Assembly (NCBI GenBank): GCA_036835325.1
Contig: DAITMF010000062.1
Coordinates: 1 to 15,873 of the forward strand
Direction: 5' to 3'
DNA length: 15,873 nucleotides
Source: CAMCHP01 sp036835325
GTDB lineage: Bacteria; Bacteroidota; Bacteroidia; Flavobacteriales_D; Sanyastnellaceae
In this document: one piece after another, positions 5,813-12,323 of the stretch
Layout of the letters: every line of letters starts with the position of its first letter
How positions within the stretch are numbered: position 1 is the first letter of the stretch
Notes under the pieces: model-generated
What the model saw: the letters and a program-made list of their open reading frames with translations, nothing else
Databases searched by the model: none
What the model was told of the DNA's origin: nothing
Made by a program: the position numbers and the translations under genes

Positions 5813-8035
5813 ATGCGTGCACACTGCTTAGCCATACTCATTGCGTGTTTTGTTGCAGGAAGCTTGTCAGCACAAGCGCCTGTGTCTGGCGTTGTGATGG
5901 ATCAAGATGACCGTCTGCTCATCGGCGCCCAAGTGTATTGGGTAAACGGAGACGGCACATTGACAAATGCGGAAGGCCGGTTTGAAATCGCTTCGCACAC
6001 TGACGGCATGCACCTTTTGGTAGCCCGTTTTGTTGGGTACAAGGCTGACACTCTCATGGTTGGGCCAGGCTATGAATGCACCTACTACTTGCATCCTTTG
6101 GCAGATTTGGAGGCCGTTGAAATCGTTGAGCAGCGCGACGATGTGTACATCTCGAACCTCAACGCCATCAAAACAGAAACCATCACCCAAGGCGAATTGC
6201 GCAAAGCCGCCTGTTGTGATTTGGCCGGTTGCTTTGAAACACAAACCACTGTTCAGCCGCAAGTCACCAACGTAATAACCAATGCCAAAGAATTGCGCAT
6301 ACTTGGGCTTTCAGGCGTTTACAATCAGGTGCTAATTGACGGTTTGCCGATGGTACAAGGCTTGACTTACACCTATGGTTTGAGCGGCATCCCGGGAACC
6401 CTCGTCGACAACATTCATGTGTCGAAGGGCGCGAACAGCGTTGTGCAAGGCTATGAAAGCATGGTAGGGCAAATCAATGTCGAAACAAAGAACCCGCAGA
6501 CTACCGATAAGCTCTTTCTAAACGGATACATCAACAACTTCGGAGAGCGGCACCTAAATGCCAATCTGTCGTTCAAAGGAGCGAAATGGAGCAACATGAC
6601 CGCTTTGCACACGGTGCAACCGGCGGGCGTGGTTGACCGTGATGGTGACCGTTTCATGGATCTTCCGCGTTTGACCCGCTACATGGTGTTCAACCGCACA
6701 CACTACGGCGACGAGCAGAAGACAGGGCTTTACAGCCGCATCAATGTGCGCTTCATGAATGAAGAGCGCATCGGCGGACAGGTAAACTTTGATCCTGAGC
6801 AGCATTTGGGCGGAACCGAGGTTTACGGCCAGCACGTGCAGATTCAACAGCCCGATGTCTCAACCCGAACAGGTTACCGATTCAACAGCCGCACACAATT
6901 GGTGCTTCAGGCATCGGCCTTTAGTCACAAACAAGAGGCGTGGTTTGGCACGGTTCATTTTGATGCACACCAGCAGAATGCTTACGCAAATGTTCAGGTT
7001 GAACACAATTATGGCGAAACCCATAGCCTTAAGGCCGGTGTAAGCTACCGCCACTTGACGCTGTCAGAAACCATCGCATTTAGCGACCGTTTGGACCGCA
7101 CCTACGACGGACGTTATGTTCGGGTGGAAAACATACCCGGCGTTTTTGCCGAGAATACCTTGGGGCTCTTCAAAAATCGCCTGACCTGGATTGCCGGTTT
7201 GCGCAGCGATCACCACAACCTATTTGGTACCATCACCACACCCCGGTCGTTGGTGAAGTACGATCTTTCTGAACGCACCAGTATTCGGGCCAGCGCAGGT
7301 TTTGGCTGGCGTACCGTGAACTTGTTTAGCGAGAACAACTTGCTCATGATTGGCGCCCGCGATGTGGTGTTCACCGAAGAGCTTAGTCCGGAAACCTCGG
7401 TCAACTATGGTGCGAATTTTACCCATACGTTTTCGGGAGAAAAGGCTTCGGGGTTTTTCACGGTTGATTTCTACCGCACCGTTTTTGGGAATCAGGTTTT
7501 TCCTGATTACGATGCTGATTCGGGCCTTGCGGTGGTTGGCAATTTTACGGGTACAGCCATCAGTGAAGGTTTTCAGGCTGAAGCCAGTGTGAAGCTGTTT
7601 AAGCGCTTGCAGGTGAAAACGGGGTACAACTTCCTCAATGTGTACCGTGAAGAGAATGGCGTTCGAACCGCACTTCCTTTCAATGCCATGCACAAGGTGG
7701 TGAATACGTTCAGCTACGCTCCTTTGACCGAGAAGTGGCATTTTGACGCCAACATTCACAGCTATGGGAGGCAGCGCTTACCGAGTACACAGGCCAATCC
7801 CGAGCCGTTTCAACGTCCTGATTTCTCCGATCCTTACACTGTTGTGAGCGCACAACTCACAGCCGTGTTCGGCCGTTTTGAGGTGTACAGTGGCGTAGAG
7901 AACATCTTTGATTTTAGGCAACTGCAACCCATCTTGTCGTGGGAAGACCCATTCAGCCGCTACTTTGATACCTCATCGGTATGGGGCCCCACACGTGGCC
8001 GAGAGATTTACCTCGGATTGCGGTTTAAGGTGTAA
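5813..8035 (+). CDS. TonB-dependent outer-membrane receptor with cysteine-rich plug motif
   Basis: This 740-residue protein should be a 22-strand outer-membrane barrel importing a bound ligand with energy from TonB. From the ATG at 5813 there is a signal peptide (hydrophobic LAILIACFVAGSL, cleavage near A-Q-A at 20-22). A carboxypeptidase-regulatory-like beta domain follows at about 24-98 (VSGVVMDQDDRLLIGAQV...NAEGRFEI). The plug domain spans about 110-230, with LGLSGVYNQVLIDGLP, GLSGIPG, IHVSKGANSVVQGYES and GQINVETKNP. The rest is barrel with many alternating aromatic strands and a GREIYLGLRFKV end. The plug contains AACCDLAGCFETQ (C134, C135, C140). A similar CCNLSESFET motif is, from memory, frequent in a Bacteroidota receptor group often found near metal genes. 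No SusD partner is adjacent, which argues against glycan uptake. The ligand is unknown. A TTG at 5801 could add four residues but is less likely. Confidence 0.93.
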   Translation: MRAHCLAILIACFVAGSLSAQAPVSGVVMDQDDRLLIGAQVYWVNGDGTLTNAEGRFEIASHTDGMHLLVARFVGYKADTLMVGPGYECTYYLHPLADLEAVEIVEQRDDVYISNLNAIKTETITQGELRKAACCDLAGCFETQTTVQPQVTNVITNAKELRILGLSGVYNQVLIDGLPMVQGLTYTYGLSGIPGTLVDNIHVSKGANSVVQGYESMVGQINVETKNPQTTDKLFLNGYINNFGERHLNANLSFKGAKWSNMTALHTVQPAGVVDRDGDRFMDLPRLTRYMVFNRTHYGDEQKTGLYSRINVRFMNEERIGGQVNFDPEQHLGGTEVYGQHVQIQQPDVSTRTGYRFNSRTQLVLQASAFSHKQEAWFGTVHFDAHQQNAYANVQVEHNYGETHSLKAGVSYRHLTLSETIAFSDRLDRTYDGRYVRVENIPGVFAENTLGLFKNRLTWIAGLRSDHHNLFGTITTPRSLVKYDLSERTSIRASAGFGWRTVNLFSENNLLMIGARDVVFTEELSPETSVNYGANFTHTFSGEKASGFFTVDFYRTVFGNQVFPDYDADSGLAVVGNFTGTAISEGFQAEASVKLFKRLQVKTGYNFLNVYREENGVRTALPFNAMHKVVNTFSYAPLTEKWHFDANIHSYGRQRLPSTQANPEPFQRPDFSDPYTVVSAQLTAVFGRFEVYSGVENIFDFRQLQPILSWEDPFSRYFDTSSVWGPTRGREIYLGLRFKV

Positions 8036-8046
8036 AAAGAGCAGGT

Positions 8047-8700
8047 ATGCACCCGGTTGTTTCGCTATTCTTTGATAACGCAGATGACGCACAGGCGTCA
8101 GCCATGGCGGCCTACATGAAAAACAAATTCATGTTTTTGGGTGTCGCTGCACCACTGCGTCGTGAATTGCAGAAGCCTTGGTTGATGCATGAAGCACTAC
8201 CTCCTATTACCGAACTTAACTCGGTGGTTGAAGAACTTTGGGATGCCGAACCCCGGGAAGCACAGTACTTCGCCATGGAACTCGTTGAGAAGTACATCAA
8301 ACAGTTCAGACGTGAAGACCTTGCTCTGCTCGAATTCATGGCGTCGAACAAACAATGGTGGGACAGCATTGACCTTGTTGCTTCAAAACTCATGGGCGAG
8401 TATTTTAAACGCTTCCCTGAAGAGCGCGAGGCCGCTGTTTACCGCTGGTTGGCCGGTGGCGACTTTTGGCTGCAGCGGTGCGGCATCTTGTTTCAGTTGA
8501 GGTACAAAAACCAGACCGATACGCGCTTGCTTACCGAAGCCATCTTACCTGTAGCTCAATCTAGTGAGTTCTTCCTCCAAAAAGCCATTGGTTGGGCCTT
8601 GCGCGAGTACCGAAAAACCAACCCGACGTGGGTTGATGATTTTGTGGCAGCTCATCCGCTCAAACCCCTCAGCCGAAGAGAGGCGTGGAAGCACCGGTGA
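8047..8700 (+). CDS. AlkD-like DNA alkylation repair glycosylase (HEAT repeats)
   Basis: This 217-residue cytoplasmic protein belongs to the AlkC/AlkD HEAT-repeat family, which removes alkylated purines such as 3-methyladenine and 7-methylguanine from DNA without base flipping. It is built almost wholly of paired helices. The functional residues known from Bacillus cereus AlkD (W109, D113, R148, W187) have exact counterparts at W105 and D109 in NKQWWDSIDLV, R144 in WLQRCGIL and W183 in IGWALREYRK, all with the same offset of four, so activity is likely. It follows the receptor by 11 bases, with a weak GAGCAGG before the ATG, and may be read from the same transcript although the functions are unrelated. 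It ends two bases from the convergent DUF3667 gene, with no visible terminator between them. Confidence 0.93.
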   Translation: MHPVVSLFFDNADDAQASAMAAYMKNKFMFLGVAAPLRRELQKPWLMHEALPPITELNSVVEELWDAEPREAQYFAMELVEKYIKQFRREDLALLEFMASNKQWWDSIDLVASKLMGEYFKRFPEEREAAVYRWLAGGDFWLQRCGILFQLRYKNQTDTRLLTEAILPVAQSSEFFLQKAIGWALREYRKTNPTWVDDFVAAHPLKPLSRREAWKHR

Positions 8701-8702
8701 GT

Positions 8703-9473
8703 TCATACGCCTTGTGATTTCATAAAAACGAACAACACAAGTGCAATTACAATGACAATGAGGACAGCTATGTAAAGGACGTAGCTTGTAAATGCAGCCC
8801 CAAGGGCGGCCATAACCGTTTTTCCCCCTTCTGCATCAAAGACCACAATGTAGAAGTACAACAGGTACAGCATTGTCAAACCGAAATACAGCAAGGCAAT
8901 CGAAGAATGTAAGGCCAGAAACGGCACAATGGCCATGTAAATGATGTTTTGGAAGCCAACGGCATAGCTGTTCATGGCGAGGTGTTCGCCGTAGTAGAGT
9001 TTTCGTTTTTTAAAAAACACCCAGGTGCTGAAGCTGGCAATCGGCACAAAAATCAGCAACAATAGGTTTTGGTAGTCGGTAAGAAAGCGGAAGTACTCTT
9101 TCATTGCCTGCTGCACAACGCGGTTTCGTTCTTCGGCTTTTTCGGCATCAAATGGTTCTTCGGCAATGTCTTGCTCGTAGAGTTCACTGCCTGCAGCGGC
9201 ACCCCGTGTGAACTCCGCTTCGTCCATCACAAATTGAAGGTTCAAGAATGCTGCAATGGCCGTTGTGAAAAACAGAAAGCGCAAGGGGTGAACCATGCGC
9301 TTTCGGTCTTCAAAAAGGTATTCGTTGACAGCTTTTTTTGGATGGATGAGCAGCCCTTTGAGGGTATAACCAAGTCCTCGGTCGAGGTTAAATGCGCTCA
9401 ACAAAACGTCAAACATGTGCCGAACTGAGATGCGTTCGGGACGTGCAGAGTTGTCAGGTGTAGGCTCGGTCAT
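8703..9473 (-). CDS. DUF3667-like integral membrane protein
   Basis: This is a 256-residue membrane protein of unknown function. A cytoplasmic opening with RISVRHMFDVLLSAFNLDRGLGYTLKGLLIHPKKAVNEYL (about 14-53) matches the conserved pattern of DUF3667 proteins (DRGLxYTLKxLLxxP). The usual N-terminal zinc-ribbon cysteines of that family are missing here; no cysteine is present at all in the first part. Membrane helices are likely at about 65-82, 136-154, 170-190, 193-212 and 222-250 (one or two). A charged, acidic loop of about 50 residues (85-130) separates the first two. It is 23 bases downstream of hflC in the same direction, so it may be the last gene of that operon. Its ATG lies in the arm of a perfect hairpin (9471-9493). 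Family assignment rests on pattern memory. Confidence 0.8.
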   Translation of the reverse strand: MTEPTPDNSARPERISVRHMFDVLLSAFNLDRGLGYTLKGLLIHPKKAVNEYLFEDRKRMVHPLRFLFFTTAIAAFLNLQFVMDEAEFTRGAAAGSELYEQDIAEEPFDAEKAEERNRVVQQAMKEYFRFLTDYQNLLLLIFVPIASFSTWVFFKKRKLYYGEHLAMNSYAVGFQNIIYMAIVPFLALHSSIALLYFGLTMLYLLYFYIVVFDAEGGKTVMAALGAAFTSYVLYIAVLIVIVIALVLFVFMKSQGV

Positions 9474-9493
9474 GGCGGTGGTTTTCCGCCATG
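9471..9493. promoter_or_regulatory. perfect hairpin over the DUF3667 start codon
   Basis: CATGGCGG (9471-9478) and CCGCCATG (9486-9493) are perfectly complementary arms around a 7-base loop. On the minus strand the hairpin starts three bases after the hflC stop codon, and its second arm ends exactly with the DUF3667 ATG. No T-run follows, so it is a poor intrinsic terminator. It could hide the start codon and lower translation, or protect the hflKC message end from decay (inference). Confidence 0.55.
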
Positions 9494-9496
9494 AAA

Positions 9497-10435
9497 TTAA
9501 TTCAATTTGCGCAGGTAGCGATAGAACTCGCTATCGGTTGATAGAATCAGGCTTGTGTTCTCATCGAGTGATTTGTCGAAGCTTTCCATCGAACGCAGAA
9601 ACTTGTAGAGATCAACAGCTTGGCGATTTCGGTTGTATGCTGCAGCGTAAATTTCAGTGGCTTCGGCATCGGCGCGACCTTTGATTTCTTCAGCGGTTCG
9701 AAACGCTTCTGACTGTATTTGGGCCAGGTCGCGTTCTTTGTTGCCCTCAATAATGCGGGCTTCACCTTGACCTTCAGATCTGAATTGATCAGCAATACGG
9801 TTGCGTTCGGTGATCATGCGGTCGTGCACACGGTCGCGCACCTCGTCAACGTAGTTGATTTGCTTGAACCGGAAGTCAAGAATGCGCACACCCAAGTCTG
9901 AGGTGCGTTCGTTGGCCTTTTTAAGGATGATGCGCTCAACCTCGTCACGGCCAACCGAAATGTCTTCGAGGTATTCAAGTTCGCTCATGATGCTGTCGGT
10001 CACCTCGGGCTTTCGGTTGGTTGAACGCACAAGGTCAAGCAGTTCATGACTGGCAATCGCATTGCGGGTTTCACCATCGAGGATGTCATCCAACCGGCTC
10101 TGAGCCGAACGCTCATCCCGCAAACGGATGAAAAACTGCAGCGGGTCAGTGATTTCCCACCGTGCATAGGTGTCAACAAAAATGAACTTCTTGTCTTTGG
10201 TAGGTACCTGGTTTTTGTTGCCGTCCCATTCCAAATAGCGCTTGTCGAAGTACTGCACCTTGTGAAGAAAAGGGGTTTTGAAGTTGAGGCCCGGTTCAGT
10301 GCGTGGAACTCCTACCGGTTTTCCAAACTCAGTCACGATAGCCTGTTCGGTTTCGTCGAGAATGAAGATGCTGTTGAAAACAACAAGGAGGCCAACCAAA
10401 ACGGCTGCTCCAATAACGATCAGTCGCTTGTTCAT
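9497..10435 (-). CDS. hflC: HflC, membrane protease modulator (SPFH/band 7)
   Basis: HflC pairs with HflK to form a large membrane cage around the FtsH protease and restrains its degradation of membrane proteins. This 312-residue copy has an N-terminal anchor (LIVIGAAVLVGLLVVFNSIF, about 5-24) and then the band-7 domain opening ETEQAIVTEFGKPVG. The family landmarks GLNFKTPFLHKVQYFDKR, YARWEITDPLQFF and the SRLDDILDGETRNAI stretch follow. Next is the helical arm with ERIILKKANERTSDLGVRILDFRFKQINY and an alanine/glutamate-rich coiled part ending in ADAEATEIYAAAYN. Length is close to the usual 330. Its ATG overlaps the hflK stop as ATGA, giving tight coupling and the matched amounts expected for a 1:1 complex. 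Confidence 0.95.
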   Translation of the reverse strand: MNKRLIVIGAAVLVGLLVVFNSIFILDETEQAIVTEFGKPVGVPRTEPGLNFKTPFLHKVQYFDKRYLEWDGNKNQVPTKDKKFIFVDTYARWEITDPLQFFIRLRDERSAQSRLDDILDGETRNAIASHELLDLVRSTNRKPEVTDSIMSELEYLEDISVGRDEVERIILKKANERTSDLGVRILDFRFKQINYVDEVRDRVHDRMITERNRIADQFRSEGQGEARIIEGNKERDLAQIQSEAFRTAEEIKGRADAEATEIYAAAYNRNRQAVDLYKFLRSMESFDKSLDENTSLILSTDSEFYRYLRKLN

Positions 10436-11406
10436 GGGTTTGCTTTTTTCGCATTTTCGATGTTCAATAGCGGCAGCACGTTGTTGCCTTGCTCATCGAC
10501 AATAATTTTGTTCCCGATGCGGGGCAGTACCCGCTCCATGGTTTCGAGGTAAATACGGTACTTCGTTACTTCAGGTGCTTTGATGTAAGCCTCGTAGAGT
10601 GCGTTGAAGCGTTCGGCTTCACCCTTGGCGCGGTTAACACGGTTTAAGGCGTATGCTTCGGCAAGTTGAATGGTTTGCGCGGCTTCACCGCTCGCCCGAG
10701 GAATGACCTTGTTGTAGTCGGCTTCGGCCTTGTTGATCAGGGTTTCACGCTCCTGTTGGGCCTCATTGACCGCATTGAAAGACGGCTTCACAGGGTTCGG
10801 AGGATTCACATCTTGCAGAACCACTTGCTCTATTCGGATGCCATTGTCGTACTCTTCGCACAGCTTTTGGAGGATGACCTCAACACTGGTGGCGACTTCC
10901 TGGCGACCTACCGTCAAGACTTCGTTTACCGTTCGGTCACCTACGACTTTGCGCATGGCAGCTTGCGACATGTCGCGGAGGGTTTTTTCGGCGTTGCGCA
11001 CTTTGAACAAGAAACGGTACGAATCAACGATGCGGTACTGCACCACCCATTCAACGTCGGCGAGGTTGAGGTCACCTGTGAGCATGTTGCTTTCATCGGT
11101 GTAGTCTCCAGACGAAAATTCAGTGCGTTGGGAGGCCAGTTTTGTTCTGAACCCGAACTCTTGTTTGAGCTGTCGTTGCACAGGCGTTTTGTACATGCGT
11201 TCAAATCCGTAGGGAATGATGAAATTTAGTCCAGGCTCAAGCGTTCGGCTGTATTTGCCCAAGCGCAGCACAACGCCTTCCTCCTCAGGGCCAATGGTTT
11301 TGGTGCTCGTGAGCAATCCGATTAGAATGAAAATCCCTAGGAGGATTCTTGGAACAGACTTGATCAACTTTTGGGGGTCGAAGTCAAACTTGGGAGGCTC
11401 TGCCAT
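10432..11406 (-). CDS. hflK: HflK, membrane protease modulator (SPFH/band 7)
   Basis: This is the partner of HflC in the FtsH-regulating membrane complex. From the ATG at 11406 it has 324 residues. A short proline-containing N-terminus is followed by one membrane helix (ILLGIFILIGLLTS, about 21-34). The band-7 domain begins at IGPEEEGVVLRLGKYSRTLEPGLNFIIP, with VEWVVQYRI and the AMRKVVGDRTVNEVLTVGR segment. A long helical region (VNEAQQERETLINKAEADYNKVIPRASGEA) then leads to the C-terminal helices. It is shorter than E. coli HflK (about 420) and lacks the glycine-rich N-terminal tail, as expected outside proteobacteria. The open frame continues upstream to 11601, but that part has no family similarity and overlaps the neighbouring gene, so the ATG before AEPPKFDF is chosen. 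Confidence 0.95.
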   Translation of the reverse strand: MAEPPKFDFDPQKLIKSVPRILLGIFILIGLLTSTKTIGPEEEGVVLRLGKYSRTLEPGLNFIIPYGFERMYKTPVQRQLKQEFGFRTKLASQRTEFSSGDYTDESNMLTGDLNLADVEWVVQYRIVDSYRFLFKVRNAEKTLRDMSQAAMRKVVGDRTVNEVLTVGRQEVATSVEVILQKLCEEYDNGIRIEQVVLQDVNPPNPVKPSFNAVNEAQQERETLINKAEADYNKVIPRASGEAAQTIQLAEAYALNRVNRAKGEAERFNALYEAYIKAPEVTKYRIYLETMERVLPRIGNKIIVDEQGNNVLPLLNIENAKKANP

Positions 11407-11477
11407 GGGTAAAGTATTTTTTGACAAGGTACACACATCCTCATCCATCCAAACAAAAAAAACGGACGAACGGAATG
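11407..11477. other. intergenic space before hflK
   Basis: This 71-base gap lies between the stop of the seven-helix membrane gene and the hflK start, both on the minus strand. It holds a run of eight A (11455-11462, T on the transcribed sense strand) and one copy of the dispersed motif GGATGGATGAGGATG on the minus strand (11436-11450). The T-run has no convincing stem in front of it, so no terminator is claimed. No clear TAnnTTTG promoter is seen. Confidence 0.5.
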
Positions 11478-12185
11478 TCAGGTAGCTGAAAGGACAACAG
11501 CTTTTTCTCCTTTTGGTTCGCTCATTGCTTTCGCTGCGCGGAAGAATGACCACGTTGACAACCACAAAAAGACATGGCTGGTATCGGCGTGGGTAAACCA
11601 CTCATCCAAACCAAGCCTAAAAATGAAAAACAAACCGCCGATGGCTGCCAAAGCAACAGCCGACAACAGGTGCCGTGCAGCTTTTCGGTGCTTGCCACTG
11701 CGTTTTCGGTAATTAAAAATGGCGATTCCGGTGACGAAAACAAGAATCCCGTAAGCAGTATGCGCTGTAACGAAACTGAAATTTACAGTCACAAAGGCAA
11801 GCGACGAGAGCACTGTCAATTCAACACCATTGAACACATTCAAGAAGTTGATCAGTTTGCCTTTCATATAACCGCTTGACCAGGTCAGAACTGCGCGTTG
11901 GAGAAAGTTGATTGACAGCATGCTCAAAAACCACCCCGGGAATTTCCACTTCATGCTCAACGCGTACAGAAAACCATGTCCGACCAGCCCCCCCAAGGCG
12001 GTCGCAATGGCCATCAACAGGAAGTGCCACCTGAAAAGCTGTGCGGTAGCGCTTTCTTGGTATTTGCCTAAACGCACGTATGCGTACAAGTTAACCGCCG
12101 CCAACACCAAATCAGTGGCAACAGTGACCGGCTCATCGATACGAATGCCGAACCATTCGATAGAGGGTTGCAGGTAAATTTGCAC
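11478..12185 (-). CDS. seven-helix integral membrane protein of unknown function
   Basis: This is a 235-residue protein with about seven hydrophobic helices, roughly at 23-41, 53-75, 84-103, 113-135, 138-157, 171-190 and 202-218. Polar residues inside or next to the helices are H70 in GLVGHGFLYAL, H142 in VTAHTAYG, and D194, H199, D201 and H204 in LDEWFTHADTSHVFLW. The last part resembles the histidine pattern seen in the final helix of the CREST hydrolase superfamily (ceramidases, PAQR receptors), but that is a weak analogy. A DUF6962-type assignment is also possible from memory. The start is a GTG at 12185; no ATG is available upstream in frame. It precedes hflK by 71 bases on the same strand, so it may share that transcript. 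The function is not known. Confidence 0.75.
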   Translation of the reverse strand: MQIYLQPSIEWFGIRIDEPVTVATDLVLAAVNLYAYVRLGKYQESATAQLFRWHFLLMAIATALGGLVGHGFLYALSMKWKFPGWFLSMLSINFLQRAVLTWSSGYMKGKLINFLNVFNGVELTVLSSLAFVTVNFSFVTAHTAYGILVFVTGIAIFNYRKRSGKHRKAARHLLSAVALAAIGGLFFIFRLGLDEWFTHADTSHVFLWLSTWSFFRAAKAMSEPKGEKAVVLSAT

Positions 12186-12323
12186 GGCTGCAAGGTAGCT
12201 CCATTCAACAAAGGGCGCAAGAATTGTGCCGCGCGGGCTTTGTTCCTTCGTTTTTTCTAGCGAATCAATGCAATAAGCAGCTGATGTGCAGTGTTATACA
12301 AATAGCAACCAAATCTAAATTTC
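12186..12323. promoter_or_regulatory. divergent intergenic region with a possible promoter
   Basis: These 138 bases separate two divergent genes and must hold promoters for both. On the minus strand TAGATTTG (12310-12317) fits the TAnnTTTG -7 consensus; it would start a leader of about 118 bases for the membrane-protein/hflKC unit. No good -33 box accompanies it. For the plus-strand gene no convincing promoter was seen by eye. Confidence 0.3.

Noticed and set aside
7220..7759. Minus-strand open frame of 179 codons inside the TonB receptor
   Set aside because: No motif, lies antisense to the barrel region; the receptor frame is complete.
10666..11229. Plus-strand open frame of 187 codons antisense to hflK
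   Set aside because: Shadow frame of a conserved band-7 gene; composition follows the reverse complement of hflK.
11451..11477. Intrinsic terminator between the seven-helix gene and hflK
   Set aside because: A run of eight T on the sense strand is present but no stable stem was found before it.
11407..11601. N-terminal extension of HflK to 389 residues
   Set aside because: The extension overlaps the end of the membrane gene upstream and adds Arg/Ser/Cys-rich sequence unlike any HflK; the ATG at 11406 precedes a normal anchor.
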